Origin: Enterococcus avium ATCC 14025
Lineage (GTDB): Bacteria; Bacillota; Bacilli; Lactobacillales; Enterococcaceae
Assembly: GCF_000406965.1 (NCBI RefSeq)
Contig: NZ_KE136366.1
Coordinates: forward strand, 8,001-55,124
Direction: 5' to 3'
Length of the DNA: 47,124 nt
Shown here: positions 16,924 to 25,217 of the stretch, piece after piece
How positions within the stretch are numbered: the stretch's first letter is position 1
How the letters are laid out: each line of letters starts with the position of its first letter
The notes under the pieces: model-generated
The model's database searches: none
What the model saw: the letters and a program-made list of their open reading frames with translations, nothing else
What the model was told of the DNA's origin: nothing
Position numbers and translations under genes: made by a program

Positions 16924-17895
16924 ATGGAAAAACGCGATGCCTATTTTGACAACGCAAAACTTTTCTTGATGATCTTAGTTGTGTTTGGTCACTTTCTACA
17001 GCCGTTTGCAAATGATCATCCTCTATATAATGATTTGTACTATTTTATCTTTACCTTCCACATGCCCGCGTTCATCCTGATCTCAGGTTTTTTCGCGAAA
17101 AGTGGACCAAAACCCTTGATGATTTTAGTAAAAAAATTGTTGCTTCCCTACATTTTCTTTCAGTTGTTGTACTCCGGCTATTACACGTTGATTGGTCTGC
17201 AGGATTCCTTCAGTCTTGATCTGGGAATTCCGCAATGGTCATTATGGTTTTTATTGAGCTTGTTTTGCTGGAACGTGCTTTTGCATTTGACGCATAAATT
17301 TTCAGTAAGACAGGTTTTGATCGCTAGTATACTGATTGCACTGCTCGTGGGGTATTTTCCAATTTTTGATCGTTTTTTAGCGGTTCAACGAACATTGACG
17401 TTCTTCCCTTATTTCATGTTAGGCTACGTGATTCCGAAGAATTGGGTCGAAAAGCTGAAGACATATCCGAAAAAATGGATGGCCTTACTGCTATTTAGCG
17501 GATTGTTTCTATTTATACAGGGAAACGATTTGATCAATAAGTATTGGGTCTTTGGTTCAAAGCCCTATGAAGACTATCTCAATCAACCGTTACTAGGCGG
17601 ACCTCAACGTTTGATCTTTTTTATAGCTGGGTTAATCGGAATCGTTGCTTTCTTGATGATTGTCCCCAAAGAACGGCACTTTTTCTCCAATTGGGGAAAA
17701 AATACGTTGACGGTGTATTTGCTTCATGGTTTTTTAGTGAAAGGCTTGAGAGCCCTTGAGCTTGATTTCGAGATCAGCTCTGTGGAAGTTCTTTTATTGT
17801 TTATCGGGAGTATGTTGCTAACGGTGATGCTATCAAGCAAGCGACTGGGTCAATGGATCGAAAAAGGAAAAGCAGTTTTGCAGCCTAGTTTGTAA
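16924..17895 (+). CDS. Acyltransferase-3 family membrane protein
   Basis: 323 residues from ATG 16924 (GAGGAGGGA 5-8 bases upstream; the promoter lies just before). About ten hydrophobic segments. The N-terminal RDAYFDNAKLFLMILVVFGHFLQPF and FTFHMPAFILISGFFAK are typical of the acyltransferase-3/NodX/OatA membrane domain, with the conserved His in FGHF. No extracellular SGNH domain follows, unlike OatA. The family transfers acyl groups to cell-envelope sugars; the acceptor here is unknown. Upstream of pepC but with its own promoter. Confidence 0.85.
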   Translation: MEKRDAYFDNAKLFLMILVVFGHFLQPFANDHPLYNDLYYFIFTFHMPAFILISGFFAKSGPKPLMILVKKLLLPYIFFQLLYSGYYTLIGLQDSFSLDLGIPQWSLWFLLSLFCWNVLLHLTHKFSVRQVLIASILIALLVGYFPIFDRFLAVQRTLTFFPYFMLGYVIPKNWVEKLKTYPKKWMALLLFSGLFLFIQGNDLINKYWVFGSKPYEDYLNQPLLGGPQRLIFFIAGLIGIVAFLMIVPKERHFFSNWGKNTLTVYLLHGFLVKGLRALELDFEISSVEVLLLFIGSMLLTVMLSSKRLGQWIEKGKAVLQPSL

Positions 17896-17950
17896 ACTAA
17901 TTGTCTCTTTGCCTCATTAAGCGTAAAATGAGGGGCAAGGAGGCGTTTTT

Positions 17951-19279
17951 ATGGCAAAAATTACAAATGAACGAACCCAAGCTTTTCGAAAAGCTTTTGA
18001 ACAAAATTCTAAACAAATCGCATTGCAACGAGGCGTAGTAAAAAATGGTATTCGGGCCTCTGCGGAAAATATTCAGACACATGTGGAAAATACGCCGGTC
18101 TTCTCCATTGATCTGGCTACAGGAAAAGTCGCAAACCAAAAACAATCTGGACGCTGCTGGATGTTTGCGGCATTAAATACGTTTCGGCACAAACTGTTGA
18201 CGACCTTTCAGCTGAAGGACTTTGAGCTTTCACAAAACTATACCTTCTTTTGGGATAAATACGAGAAGGCAAATTACTTCTATGAAAATATATTGAATAC
18301 AGCAGATCAGCCTGTAACGAGCCGCGAGGTGGCCTTTTTGCTGCAAACACCGCAGCAAGATGGTGGGCAATGGGATATGATTGTGTCTCTTTTCCAGAAA
18401 TATGGAGTCGTACCGAAAAGTGTGATGCCGGAAAGCAGCAACAGTTCAAACTCTCGCGATCTAAATAATTATTTAAATAAATTATTACGCAAACACGCGG
18501 TTCTGCTCCGTCAGATGATCTTGGAAGAGGCGACAGAAGAAGAGATTCAAGCAAACCGTGAAGCGATGCTGCAGGAAGTCTATAATCTTTTGGCGATCTC
18601 ATTGGGGACACCGCCAACAGTGTTTGATTTTGAATATCGTGATGAAGAAAAAAATTATCATTTGGATCAAGGACTGACTCCACAAAGCTTCTATGATAAA
18701 TATGTTGATGTAGATTTAGATGAGTATATCAGTATTATCAATGCGCCGACTGAAGACAAGCCTTTCATGAAATCCTATACGGTGGATATGTTAGGAAATG
18801 TAGTGGATGGTAAACAGGTAAAATACTTGAATCTTGAGATGGAGGATTTCAAGGCATTGGCGGTTAAGCAATTAGAGCAAGGCGAATCTGTCTGGTTTGG
18901 CTGCGATGTTGGTCAATCCTCAACCCGCGACAGCGGAATCATGGCCTTAGATGCCTATGATGTCGAAGATTTATTTGACGTTGATTTGACCATGACGAAG
19001 GCTGAGCGATTAGACTATGGCGAAAGCTTGATGACCCACGCGATGGTTTTGACCGGTGTCGACTTGATTGATGGTCAGGCGAAAAAATGGAAAGTCGAAA
19101 ACAGCTGGGGAGAAAAAGTTGGCGAAAAGGGCTTTTTTGTAATGAGTGACGAATGGATGGATGAATACACCTATCAGATCGTTGTTCGCAAAGAATTTTT
19201 AACACCAGAACAATTAGCTGCCTTCGAGGCAGAACCAACAGTTCTAGCACCTTGGGACCCAATGGGTGCGTTGGCATAA
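17951..19279 (+). CDS. pepC: Aminopeptidase C (bleomycin-hydrolase family, C1B)
   Basis: 442 residues. Papain-type catalytic triad: Cys69 in QKQSGRCWMFAALNTFRH, His in LMTHAMVLTGV, and Asn in KVENSWGEKVGEKG. Cytosolic hexameric enzyme that trims peptides from the N-terminus, part of the amino-acid supply from peptides in lactic acid bacteria. GGAGG is 7-8 bases before ATG. The 3' end is followed by a strong terminator. A weak hairpin (TTTGCCTCATT...AATGAGGGGCAA, 17913-17934) lies just upstream of the Shine-Dalgarno. Confidence 0.96.
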   Translation: MAKITNERTQAFRKAFEQNSKQIALQRGVVKNGIRASAENIQTHVENTPVFSIDLATGKVANQKQSGRCWMFAALNTFRHKLLTTFQLKDFELSQNYTFFWDKYEKANYFYENILNTADQPVTSREVAFLLQTPQQDGGQWDMIVSLFQKYGVVPKSVMPESSNSSNSRDLNNYLNKLLRKHAVLLRQMILEEATEEEIQANREAMLQEVYNLLAISLGTPPTVFDFEYRDEEKNYHLDQGLTPQSFYDKYVDVDLDEYISIINAPTEDKPFMKSYTVDMLGNVVDGKQVKYLNLEMEDFKALAVKQLEQGESVWFGCDVGQSSTRDSGIMALDAYDVEDLFDVDLTMTKAERLDYGESLMTHAMVLTGVDLIDGQAKKWKVENSWGEKVGEKGFFVMSDEWMDEYTYQIVVRKEFLTPEQLAAFEAEPTVLAPWDPMGALA

Positions 19280-19287
19280 AAGAAAAA

Positions 19288-19322
19288 AATCTGAGACAGT
19301 GTGGCTGTTTCAGATTTTTTTT
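19288..19322 (+). terminator. Terminator of pepC
   Basis: Stem AATCTGAGACAG / CTGTTTCAGATT, loop TGTGG, followed by T-run. Confidence 0.9.
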
Positions 19323-19508
19323 GAAACGCCATTTTTACGAACAAAAGCGTTTTCTTGCTGATTATGCTATACTTTTAGCAAAAAGGATGTTGATTCAACT
19401 TTTGCAAAAGGCTTAATGAGGGGATTTTATTAAGAGAAGTCGCTTGCGAAATGGATAATTTAGTTGAATGGGAGATGCATTCGGAAAATGAAAAAGGAGG
19501 TTGGTTGA

Positions 19509-20294
19509 ATGCCTAAACATTTAGCCGTTCGGCATGCTGAAAATATGCGGGAATTGGGTGGTTATAAGACAAAAGATGGACGGAGGATCGCTCATCAAAA
19601 ATTGATTCGTTCTGCAGGTATCAATCATATTGATGCGCAGGATAAACACTATTTAAGTAAATACGGGATTAAAAAAGTCGTCGATTTTCGTTCAATTGAA
19701 GAGCGAGATTCTCAGCCGGATCAGGAAATACCTGAAGCGAAAAATATTTTCTTGCCAATTTTTCCAATAGAGGAAACTAAGACAGCTTCGGCCTCGCCTA
19801 GGAAAATGATGCGTCGGATGCAAAACGGAGAGGATGCGCATCAACAAATGGTCGAGGTATACAAACACTTTGTGACAGATGACCATGTGCGAGGACAGTA
19901 TCGTAAATTTTTTGATTTAGTCTTGGAGAATTCAAGTGAGAAGGAGAGTCTGCTCTTTCATTGTACGGCAGGAAAAGACCGTACGGGTTTTGCGGCAATC
20001 CTGTTATTAAGCAGTCTAGATGTCAATCAAACAACCATCACAAAGGATTATCTAGCAACGAATCGTTATTTAAAGAAGGCTGTCGAAGAAATGTACCAAA
20101 AAGCGGAGAAAGCAGGTGTGCCCGCGGATTCGTTGAACGGCATTGAGGATATGATGAAGGCTAAAAAGGAATATCTGCAAACAAGCTTCAAATTAATCAA
20201 AGAGCAATATGGAACAATGAATAACTTTATTCGTGATGGAATCGGTGTAACGAAACAAGAAATCAAAGACCTGAAGAAAATTTATTTGTTGTAA
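19509..20294 (+). CDS. Tyrosine/dual-specificity protein phosphatase
   Basis: 261 residues. P-loop C-x5-R as HCTAGKDRTGFAA (about 155-167), and the N-terminal VRHAENMRELGGYKTKDGRRI...LIRSAGI typical of the Tyr_phosphatase3 family found in Firmicutes (relatives include Listeria LipA). It could dephosphorylate protein tyrosine or phosphoinositides; no signal peptide is visible, so it is probably cytosolic. GGAGG is 5-8 bases upstream of ATG. The 229-base gap upstream contains a hairpin (GCAAAAAGGATGTTG paired with TTCAACTTTTGC). Twelve bases before the next gene. Confidence 0.88.
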   Translation: MPKHLAVRHAENMRELGGYKTKDGRRIAHQKLIRSAGINHIDAQDKHYLSKYGIKKVVDFRSIEERDSQPDQEIPEAKNIFLPIFPIEETKTASASPRKMMRRMQNGEDAHQQMVEVYKHFVTDDHVRGQYRKFFDLVLENSSEKESLLFHCTAGKDRTGFAAILLLSSLDVNQTTITKDYLATNRYLKKAVEEMYQKAEKAGVPADSLNGIEDMMKAKKEYLQTSFKLIKEQYGTMNNFIRDGIGVTKQEIKDLKKIYLL

Positions 20295-20306
20295 GGAGCT
20301 GACGAG

Positions 20307-21140
20307 ATGGATGAACTGCTAAACTATTTACAATTACAATCGAAAGCTGTACCGATCGGCGGCGGAGATACCAATCAGGCCTATCGTGTAACAGATGGAG
20401 AACGGGATTATTTTCTAAAATACCATCCTCAGATGTCAGCGGACTTTTTTCAAGCTGAGGTTGGCGGGTTGGAAGAATTGAGCAACTTTGTACGCGTTCC
20501 AAAAGTTTTTCGACATGGAACTTTTATGGAAGGGGCTTTTATTCTGATGGAATGGATCGAACCTGGTGAAGGGGATCAAAAAGATTTAGCCCATGCATTG
20601 AGTAAAATTCATCGAGTAAAAGCCGATTATTTTGGTTATAAAAAAAATAATTTTATCGGCGTCCTTCCGCAAATCAATACATTTACCAGAGACTGGTGGG
20701 ACTTCTATTTTACCTATCGTTTGGAGATCCAAATTGAAATTGCCAAGGGAAGAAATCATTGGACAACGAAGCGAGAACAAAATTATCAGTTATTTAAAGA
20801 GTGGGTGTATCAAAAATGGGGTACAATGTCTTTTGAACCAACTTTATTGCACGGTGATTTTTGGAGCGGCAACACGTTTTTTGATACGCAAGGACAGCCT
20901 GTATTTATTGATCCGGTAGTGTCATATGGCCATCGGGAAGTGGATCTGGCCATGTCGCAGCTTTTTGGCGGATTTCGTCGAGAGTTCATCGACAGCTATC
21001 AAGAAATTCTACCGATGCGTGCCGGTTGGGAAGAACGACTGACGATCTATCAGCTCTATTATCTGCTTGTTCATCTGAATACCTTTGGCGAGAGTTATGG
21101 GGATGCGGTAGATCGTGTCTTAGCTTTAGGAGGAAAGTAA
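20307..21140 (+). CDS. Fructosamine kinase-family phosphotransferase
   Basis: 277 residues, protein-kinase-like fold. GGDTNQAYRVTDGERDYFLKYH at the N-terminus holds the ATP-binding Lys; LLHGDFWSGNTFF is the catalytic loop (Asp in HGD) and PVFIDPVVSYGHREVDLAMSQLFGGF the Mg-binding segment. These match the fructosamine-3-kinase/ketoamine kinase family, which repairs glycated proteins or phosphorylates ribulosamines. It overlaps the next start closely (stop TAA directly before the TTG of the thioesterase), so both are in one operon with the phosphatase. Confidence 0.88.
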   Translation: MDELLNYLQLQSKAVPIGGGDTNQAYRVTDGERDYFLKYHPQMSADFFQAEVGGLEELSNFVRVPKVFRHGTFMEGAFILMEWIEPGEGDQKDLAHALSKIHRVKADYFGYKKNNFIGVLPQINTFTRDWWDFYFTYRLEIQIEIAKGRNHWTTKREQNYQLFKEWVYQKWGTMSFEPTLLHGDFWSGNTFFDTQGQPVFIDPVVSYGHREVDLAMSQLFGGFRREFIDSYQEILPMRAGWEERLTIYQLYYLLVHLNTFGESYGDAVDRVLALGGK

Positions 21141-21878
21141 TTGGGAAAAAGATACACCTTGAATCATGAGGTCGCCTACTATGAGTGCGATATCAATCAA
21201 AATATGACGTTTCCGGCTTTATTAAGCGTTGCTATCAAGGCGTCTTCTGATCAAAGCGATCAATTGGAACGGGGCACTGAATACATTAATACGCTAGGGA
21301 TTACTTGGGTGATTACTCAAACGGAGGTAACAATTGATCGATTGCCAAAAGTCGGCGAGCAGATCACGGTCGTGACTGAGCCAACCGAATTTAATCGTTA
21401 TTTCTGTTACCGCAGCTTTTGGGTTTATGATTCAGAGGAAACAGAATTGCTGAAGATTGATATGTCCTTTGTTTTGATGGATGTTGAAAATCGGAAAATG
21501 AGCAGTGTGGATGCTAAATTAATGGCACCTTACGAGTCACCGCAGGTTAAAAAGATTCGTCGCTGGCCTAAGATCGAAAAAGTTGAGGGTGAACACCATC
21601 AGTTATATCACGTACGTTACTACGATCTTGACAGCAATCATCATGTCAACAATGCCATGTATTTCAATTGGTTGATCGATGTCTTAGGCTATGATTTTAT
21701 GACACAGCATGAACCGACCTATGTGAATGTAAAATTTGATAAAGAGGTATTATACGGGAACGATATCGAAAGCTTTTATGAAATTGTTGAGGCAGAAGAA
21801 GTCAAAACCCGACATGAAATTCGTCTTGGCGATCAACTGGCCTGCGAAGCAAATATTTTATGGCAAAAAAGAAGCTGA
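21141..21878 (+). CDS. Acyl-ACP thioesterase
   Basis: 245 residues, TTG start immediately after the previous stop, with AGGAGG 7 bases upstream. Double hot-dog fold: the N-terminal half includes YYECDINQNMTFPALLSVAIKASSDQSDQLERG, and the C-terminal half has YYDLDSNHHVNNAMYFNWLIDVLG, where the Asn/His of the family active site are visible. The plant FatA/FatB-like family releases fatty acids from acyl carrier protein and adjusts lipid supply. Third gene of the phosphatase/kinase/thioesterase operon. Confidence 0.9.
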   Translation: MGKRYTLNHEVAYYECDINQNMTFPALLSVAIKASSDQSDQLERGTEYINTLGITWVITQTEVTIDRLPKVGEQITVVTEPTEFNRYFCYRSFWVYDSEETELLKIDMSFVLMDVENRKMSSVDAKLMAPYESPQVKKIRRWPKIEKVEGEHHQLYHVRYYDLDSNHHVNNAMYFNWLIDVLGYDFMTQHEPTYVNVKFDKEVLYGNDIESFYEIVEAEEVKTRHEIRLGDQLACEANILWQKRS

Positions 21879-21909
21879 ATCGAGAGTATTTTCGATCCAG
21901 CTTCTTTTT
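21871..21909. terminator. Bidirectional terminator between thioesterase and asparaginase genes
   Basis: Stem GAAGCTGAATCGA / TCGATCCAGCTTC (one mismatch) with A-run left and T-run right; overlaps the 3' end of the thioesterase gene. Confidence 0.88.
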
Positions 21910-21927
21910 GTCGTGTTGCTTAGCAAA

Positions 21928-22902
21928 TTATTCTTCCATAAATCGCTTCAATTCTTCTTTTGAGAGCTTGGCGTTCAACGCGATCAATAATTTTAACCGG
22001 GCCTTTTGACTGTTAATCCCGTTACAGAAGATCACCCCATGCTGAGCTAATTCTACGCCGCCGCCATGATAATCATAGACAGGTTCAGCAATCCCGTTGA
22101 AGCAGCGAGAGACTAGAACGATCGGCAGGCCTTTTTCCAGTAAATGATAAAAAGGCGGTAAGGTTTGCGGCGGTAAATTTCCCGCACCCAATGCTTCTAC
22201 TACGAGACCATCCACAGAAATGGCTTGGTCAAGTATCTTAAAGAACTCGCCCTCCATCCCGGCAAAAACTTTTACAATCGGAATCATCGCATCAAAACTG
22301 TCGATATCATAACGAGTTGCCTTGGGAAGTTCTTGTTTGAAAAGAATCTTTGATTTTGTTACTAATCCGATCGGTCCTAGCGTCGGCGTCCTAAATGTGG
22401 CGACATTTGTTGTATGGGTCTTTGTCACATAGCGGGCACTGTGGACTTCATCATTCATGACCACTAGCACGCCTTTATTGATGGCACTTTCTGAAGCCGC
22501 TACACGGATCGCACATTCAAAATTATAGAGGCCATCACTGCCTAATTCATTGATTGAACGCATCGCGCCGGTGAGAATAATCGGCATTAAATCACCGATG
22601 GTTATTTCTAGAAAATAAGCAGTCTCTTCTAATGTATCCGTTCCATGTGTGATAACGACGCTATCAATGCCTTCTTGTTTGGCCGCTTTAATCCGTTCCT
22701 TGAGCTGGAACATTGTTTCAACTGTTATATGTGGAGAAGGCAGATTAGAAAAGTCTTCTACGATTAATTCGATATCAGCAGGCAAACGTAATTCTTGCCC
22801 CGCCGCCAGTAAAGGATTTTTCTTATCAGGGCGTACAGCACCGTCAGCATCCTGACTCATTGAGATCGTTCCACCTGTATGTAAAATCAAAATCCGTTTC
22901 AT
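21928..22902 (-). CDS. ansA: L-asparaginase (type I, cytosolic)
   Basis: 324 residues from the ATG at 22902, chosen because GGAG is 8 bases upstream; an ATG two codons earlier (22908) would be only 2 bases from it. Both Thr-containing signatures are present: ILHTGGTISMSQD (nucleophile Thr) and VITHGTDTLEETAYFLE (second Thr, Lys partner downstream). No signal peptide, so cytosolic. Hydrolyses asparagine to aspartate plus ammonia. Transcribed alone, divergent from the DUF72 gene. Confidence 0.93.
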   Translation of the reverse strand: MKRILILHTGGTISMSQDADGAVRPDKKNPLLAAGQELRLPADIELIVEDFSNLPSPHITVETMFQLKERIKAAKQEGIDSVVITHGTDTLEETAYFLEITIGDLMPIILTGAMRSINELGSDGLYNFECAIRVAASESAINKGVLVVMNDEVHSARYVTKTHTTNVATFRTPTLGPIGLVTKSKILFKQELPKATRYDIDSFDAMIPIVKVFAGMEGEFFKILDQAISVDGLVVEALGAGNLPPQTLPPFYHLLEKGLPIVLVSRCFNGIAEPVYDYHGGGVELAQHGVIFCNGINSQKARLKLLIALNAKLSKEELKRFMEE

Positions 22903-22991
22903 CTTCATTACTCCATTCGTTATTCGCGCATTGCAATCATTTTTTTGCTATGTTTATTGTATACTATGAAGCAAGGGGAGGCTAGGATACT

Positions 22992-23822
22992 ATGATTCGA
23001 ATTGGATTAACTTCTTTTAATGAACACAGCAGTCTGACGGGTAAGAAGACCTCTTCTTTGTATGAGTACGCTGGTTACTTACCATTGGTAGAATTAGATA
23101 CGAATTATTATGGGATTACCAGAAAAAGTTCCGTTGAAAACTGGCTCACACAGGTTCCGGAGGATTTTCGTTTTGTGGTGAAGCTATATGGCGGATTCAC
23201 AGGACAGGCGAAATGGCAAGATAGTTATCCTTCTATGACTGCGATGCAGGAGCATTTTTTAGACACCTTGCAGCCGATGATCGAAAGTGGAAAGTTATTT
23301 TGCTTTTTAGCGCAATTTCCGGCACAATTTAAGTGTACCAAAGAAAACGTCGCTTATTTAGAGACCTTACGGGAACTATTCAATGATTTGCCTGTGGCGA
23401 TCGAATTGCGAGACTACAGCTGGTATGGCAAAGAGTTTGTTGAAAAGACCCATCAGTTAATGAGAACCTTGAACTTTAGTTTGGTCATGGTTGATGAACC
23501 ACAGCTACCTGACACTGTACCGTTGGATACGACGGTAACCAATCCGAATTTCAGCTTGTTCCGTTTCCATGGCAGAAATCAGGCCTATTGGAATGATCGT
23601 ACGGGGGATTGGCGGAAGAAACGTACGCTTTATCGTTACAATGAAGCCGAGCTGAAGATATTAGGAGAAAAAATCCAGCAAGTAGCCAAGGAAACAAAAG
23701 AAGTTGGTGTTATCTTCAATAATAACTCCGGTGGGGATGCGGCCGATAATGCTATGCAACTGAAAAAGCGTTTAGGTTTGGATTACGAAGGATTAAATCC
23801 GAGCCAAATCGATCTATTTTAA
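22992..23822 (+). CDS. DUF72 (YecE-like) protein
   Basis: 276 residues. TIM-barrel-like DUF72 signatures: YAGYLPLVELDTNYYGITRKSSVENWLTQVPEDFRFVVK, LFCFLAQFPAQFKCTKENVAYL, LPVAIELRDYSW, and FHGRNQAYW with VIFNNNSGGDAADNAMQLKKRL at the C-terminus. Widespread family with no firmly established reaction. First gene of a probable operon with a Cof-type HAD phosphatase (14 bases) and a MazG-like protein. Confidence 0.9.
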   Translation: MIRIGLTSFNEHSSLTGKKTSSLYEYAGYLPLVELDTNYYGITRKSSVENWLTQVPEDFRFVVKLYGGFTGQAKWQDSYPSMTAMQEHFLDTLQPMIESGKLFCFLAQFPAQFKCTKENVAYLETLRELFNDLPVAIELRDYSWYGKEFVEKTHQLMRTLNFSLVMVDEPQLPDTVPLDTTVTNPNFSLFRFHGRNQAYWNDRTGDWRKKRTLYRYNEAELKILGEKIQQVAKETKEVGVIFNNNSGGDAADNAMQLKKRLGLDYEGLNPSQIDLF

Positions 23823-23836
23823 AATGAGGGAGAACC

Positions 23837-24673
23837 ATGATAAAAGCCATTTTTTTTGATATTGACGGGACGTTGATCACAAGTGATTCAAAAGTATTGG
23901 ACAGCACCAGAGAAGCGATTCGCCTGGCGCAAAAACAGGGGATTTTCTGCGGAGTCGCGACCGGACGAGGGCCTGTGAGGATCGAGGAACGAATTGAACA
24001 GCTGCCTTTGGACGTCTTTGTGATGTACAATGGGCAACTGGTGTACACGCGAGAAAAGGATATTTACCAGCGTCCATTTTCTGCTGAGACATTGCAGCGA
24101 ATCGTGGACTTTGCCGATGACGAACATCGGCAAATCATTTTTGGCGGACGTCGAAGAATGGATGGCAGCCATTTAATGAAATGGTCCCAAAATTCTTTAT
24201 TAAAAAAAATCGCCAGCTGGATGCCTAAATGGTTTCCTGTTAGACCGACGAGAAGATTGTTGCAATCCTTCAGTCCAAATCGTCAAAAGGGGCGGTACAA
24301 AAAGCTCTCAATTTTACAGGAACCGATTTATCAATGTGTGCTTTTCAGTGCAGAAAATGAAGCACAACGATTGCAAGAATTACTGCCAGATTGTTCGTTT
24401 CAGCGGTCTAATCCTTACTCGGTTGACATCGTTCCCAAGAATGGCTCGAAGTATCACGGCATCTTGGAGTTTACGAAAGCAGCTGGGATTACGCCTGAAG
24501 AGGTAATGGTTTTTGGTGATCACTATAACGATATTGAAATGATCAAAAAAGTCGGTATCGGAGTAGCGATGGGGAATGGACTGGATGAGGTCAAAGAGCA
24601 AGCGGATTATGTTACCGCAACGAATGAGAATGATGGCATTTATCAAGCAATGAAGTATTTCAATATCATTTAA
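23837..24673 (+). CDS. Cof-type HAD hydrolase (subfamily IIB)
   Basis: 278 residues. HAD motif I FFDIDGTLITSDSKVLDSTREAI, motif II region VATGRGPVRIEER, Lys before motif III, and motif III/IV VMVFGDHYNDIEMIKKVGIGVAMGNG with DYVTATNENDGI at the end. Members dephosphorylate sugar phosphates, flavin precursors and similar compounds; the substrate here is unknown. Cytosolic. GGGAG lies 7 bases before ATG. Confidence 0.92.
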   Translation: MIKAIFFDIDGTLITSDSKVLDSTREAIRLAQKQGIFCGVATGRGPVRIEERIEQLPLDVFVMYNGQLVYTREKDIYQRPFSAETLQRIVDFADDEHRQIIFGGRRRMDGSHLMKWSQNSLLKKIASWMPKWFPVRPTRRLLQSFSPNRQKGRYKKLSILQEPIYQCVLFSAENEAQRLQELLPDCSFQRSNPYSVDIVPKNGSKYHGILEFTKAAGITPEEVMVFGDHYNDIEMIKKVGIGVAMGNGLDEVKEQADYVTATNENDGIYQAMKYFNII

Positions 24674-24685
24674 AGAGGGATAAGT

Positions 24686-25201
24686 ATGTCAAAAGAACCA
24701 TATCAAATGGCTAAAGAATTTCATGAAACCTTTGCGCCAGCGCCACCTAATTTACCAAAAGCATTTTCTAAAGAACGAGGGAGCTTCCGCGCAGGATTTA
24801 AAGCTGAAGAGATCGTCGAATTCTTGTATGGTGTTGCAGAAGGTGATGAAGCGGAGTTTTCGGATTTAGTTGAGAAGCTTCACGAAAGTGTTGAACAGGC
24901 AAAAGAAAAGGTTTTAACCAAGGGGGAAAAGGTCGAAGATGCTTTAACGGCCGAAGTGGATGCCCTGACCGATTTGCTTTATTTTACGTATGGCTCATTT
25001 GCGCTGATCGGTGTTGATCCTCAGCCAATTTTTGAGATCGTCCATCGGGCGAATATGGGGAAACTCTTTCCTGATGGGAAGCCGCGGTATCATCCAGTGA
25101 CTAATAAAGTGATGAAGCCGGAGGATTGGCAGCAAAACTACGCACCTGAACCATTGATCAAAGAAGAAATAGACAGACAAAAAGGAAAAGCCGAAAAGTA
25201 A
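24686..25201 (+). CDS. MazG/PRA-PH-like nucleotide pyrophosphohydrolase
   Basis: 171 residues, all-alpha. FRAGFKAEEIVEFLYGVAEGD and DALTAEVDALTDLLYFTYGSFALIGVDPQPIFEIVHRANMGK hold the acidic EExxE and ExxD patterns of the MazG/HisE-like fold, followed by KPRYHPVTNKVMKPEDWQ. These proteins hydrolyse nucleotide triphosphates or related pyrophosphates, often as house-cleaning enzymes; the exact substrate is unknown. GAGGGA upstream of ATG, 12 bases after the HAD gene. Its 3' end overlaps a terminator stem. Confidence 0.83.
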   Translation: MSKEPYQMAKEFHETFAPAPPNLPKAFSKERGSFRAGFKAEEIVEFLYGVAEGDEAEFSDLVEKLHESVEQAKEKVLTKGEKVEDALTAEVDALTDLLYFTYGSFALIGVDPQPIFEIVHRANMGKLFPDGKPRYHPVTNKVMKPEDWQQNYAPEPLIKEEIDRQKGKAEK

Positions 25202-25217
25202 CGGCTTTTCCTTTTTT
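25184..25217. terminator. Bidirectional terminator between the MazG-like and aspartate kinase genes
   Basis: Stem GGAAAAGCCG / CGGCTTTTCC, loop AAAAGTAA, T-run after; overlaps the last codons of the MazG-like gene and reaches the stop of the opposing kinase gene. Confidence 0.88.

Noticed and set aside
17913-17934. Terminator or attenuator before pepC
   Set aside because: The stem needs a bulge, has no T-run and leaves the Shine-Dalgarno free.
18117-18683. 188-codon ORF on the minus strand opposite pepC
   Set aside because: It lies within the well-conserved pepC gene, has no Shine-Dalgarno, and its composition is Ser/Arg/Leu-rich as expected for an antisense frame.
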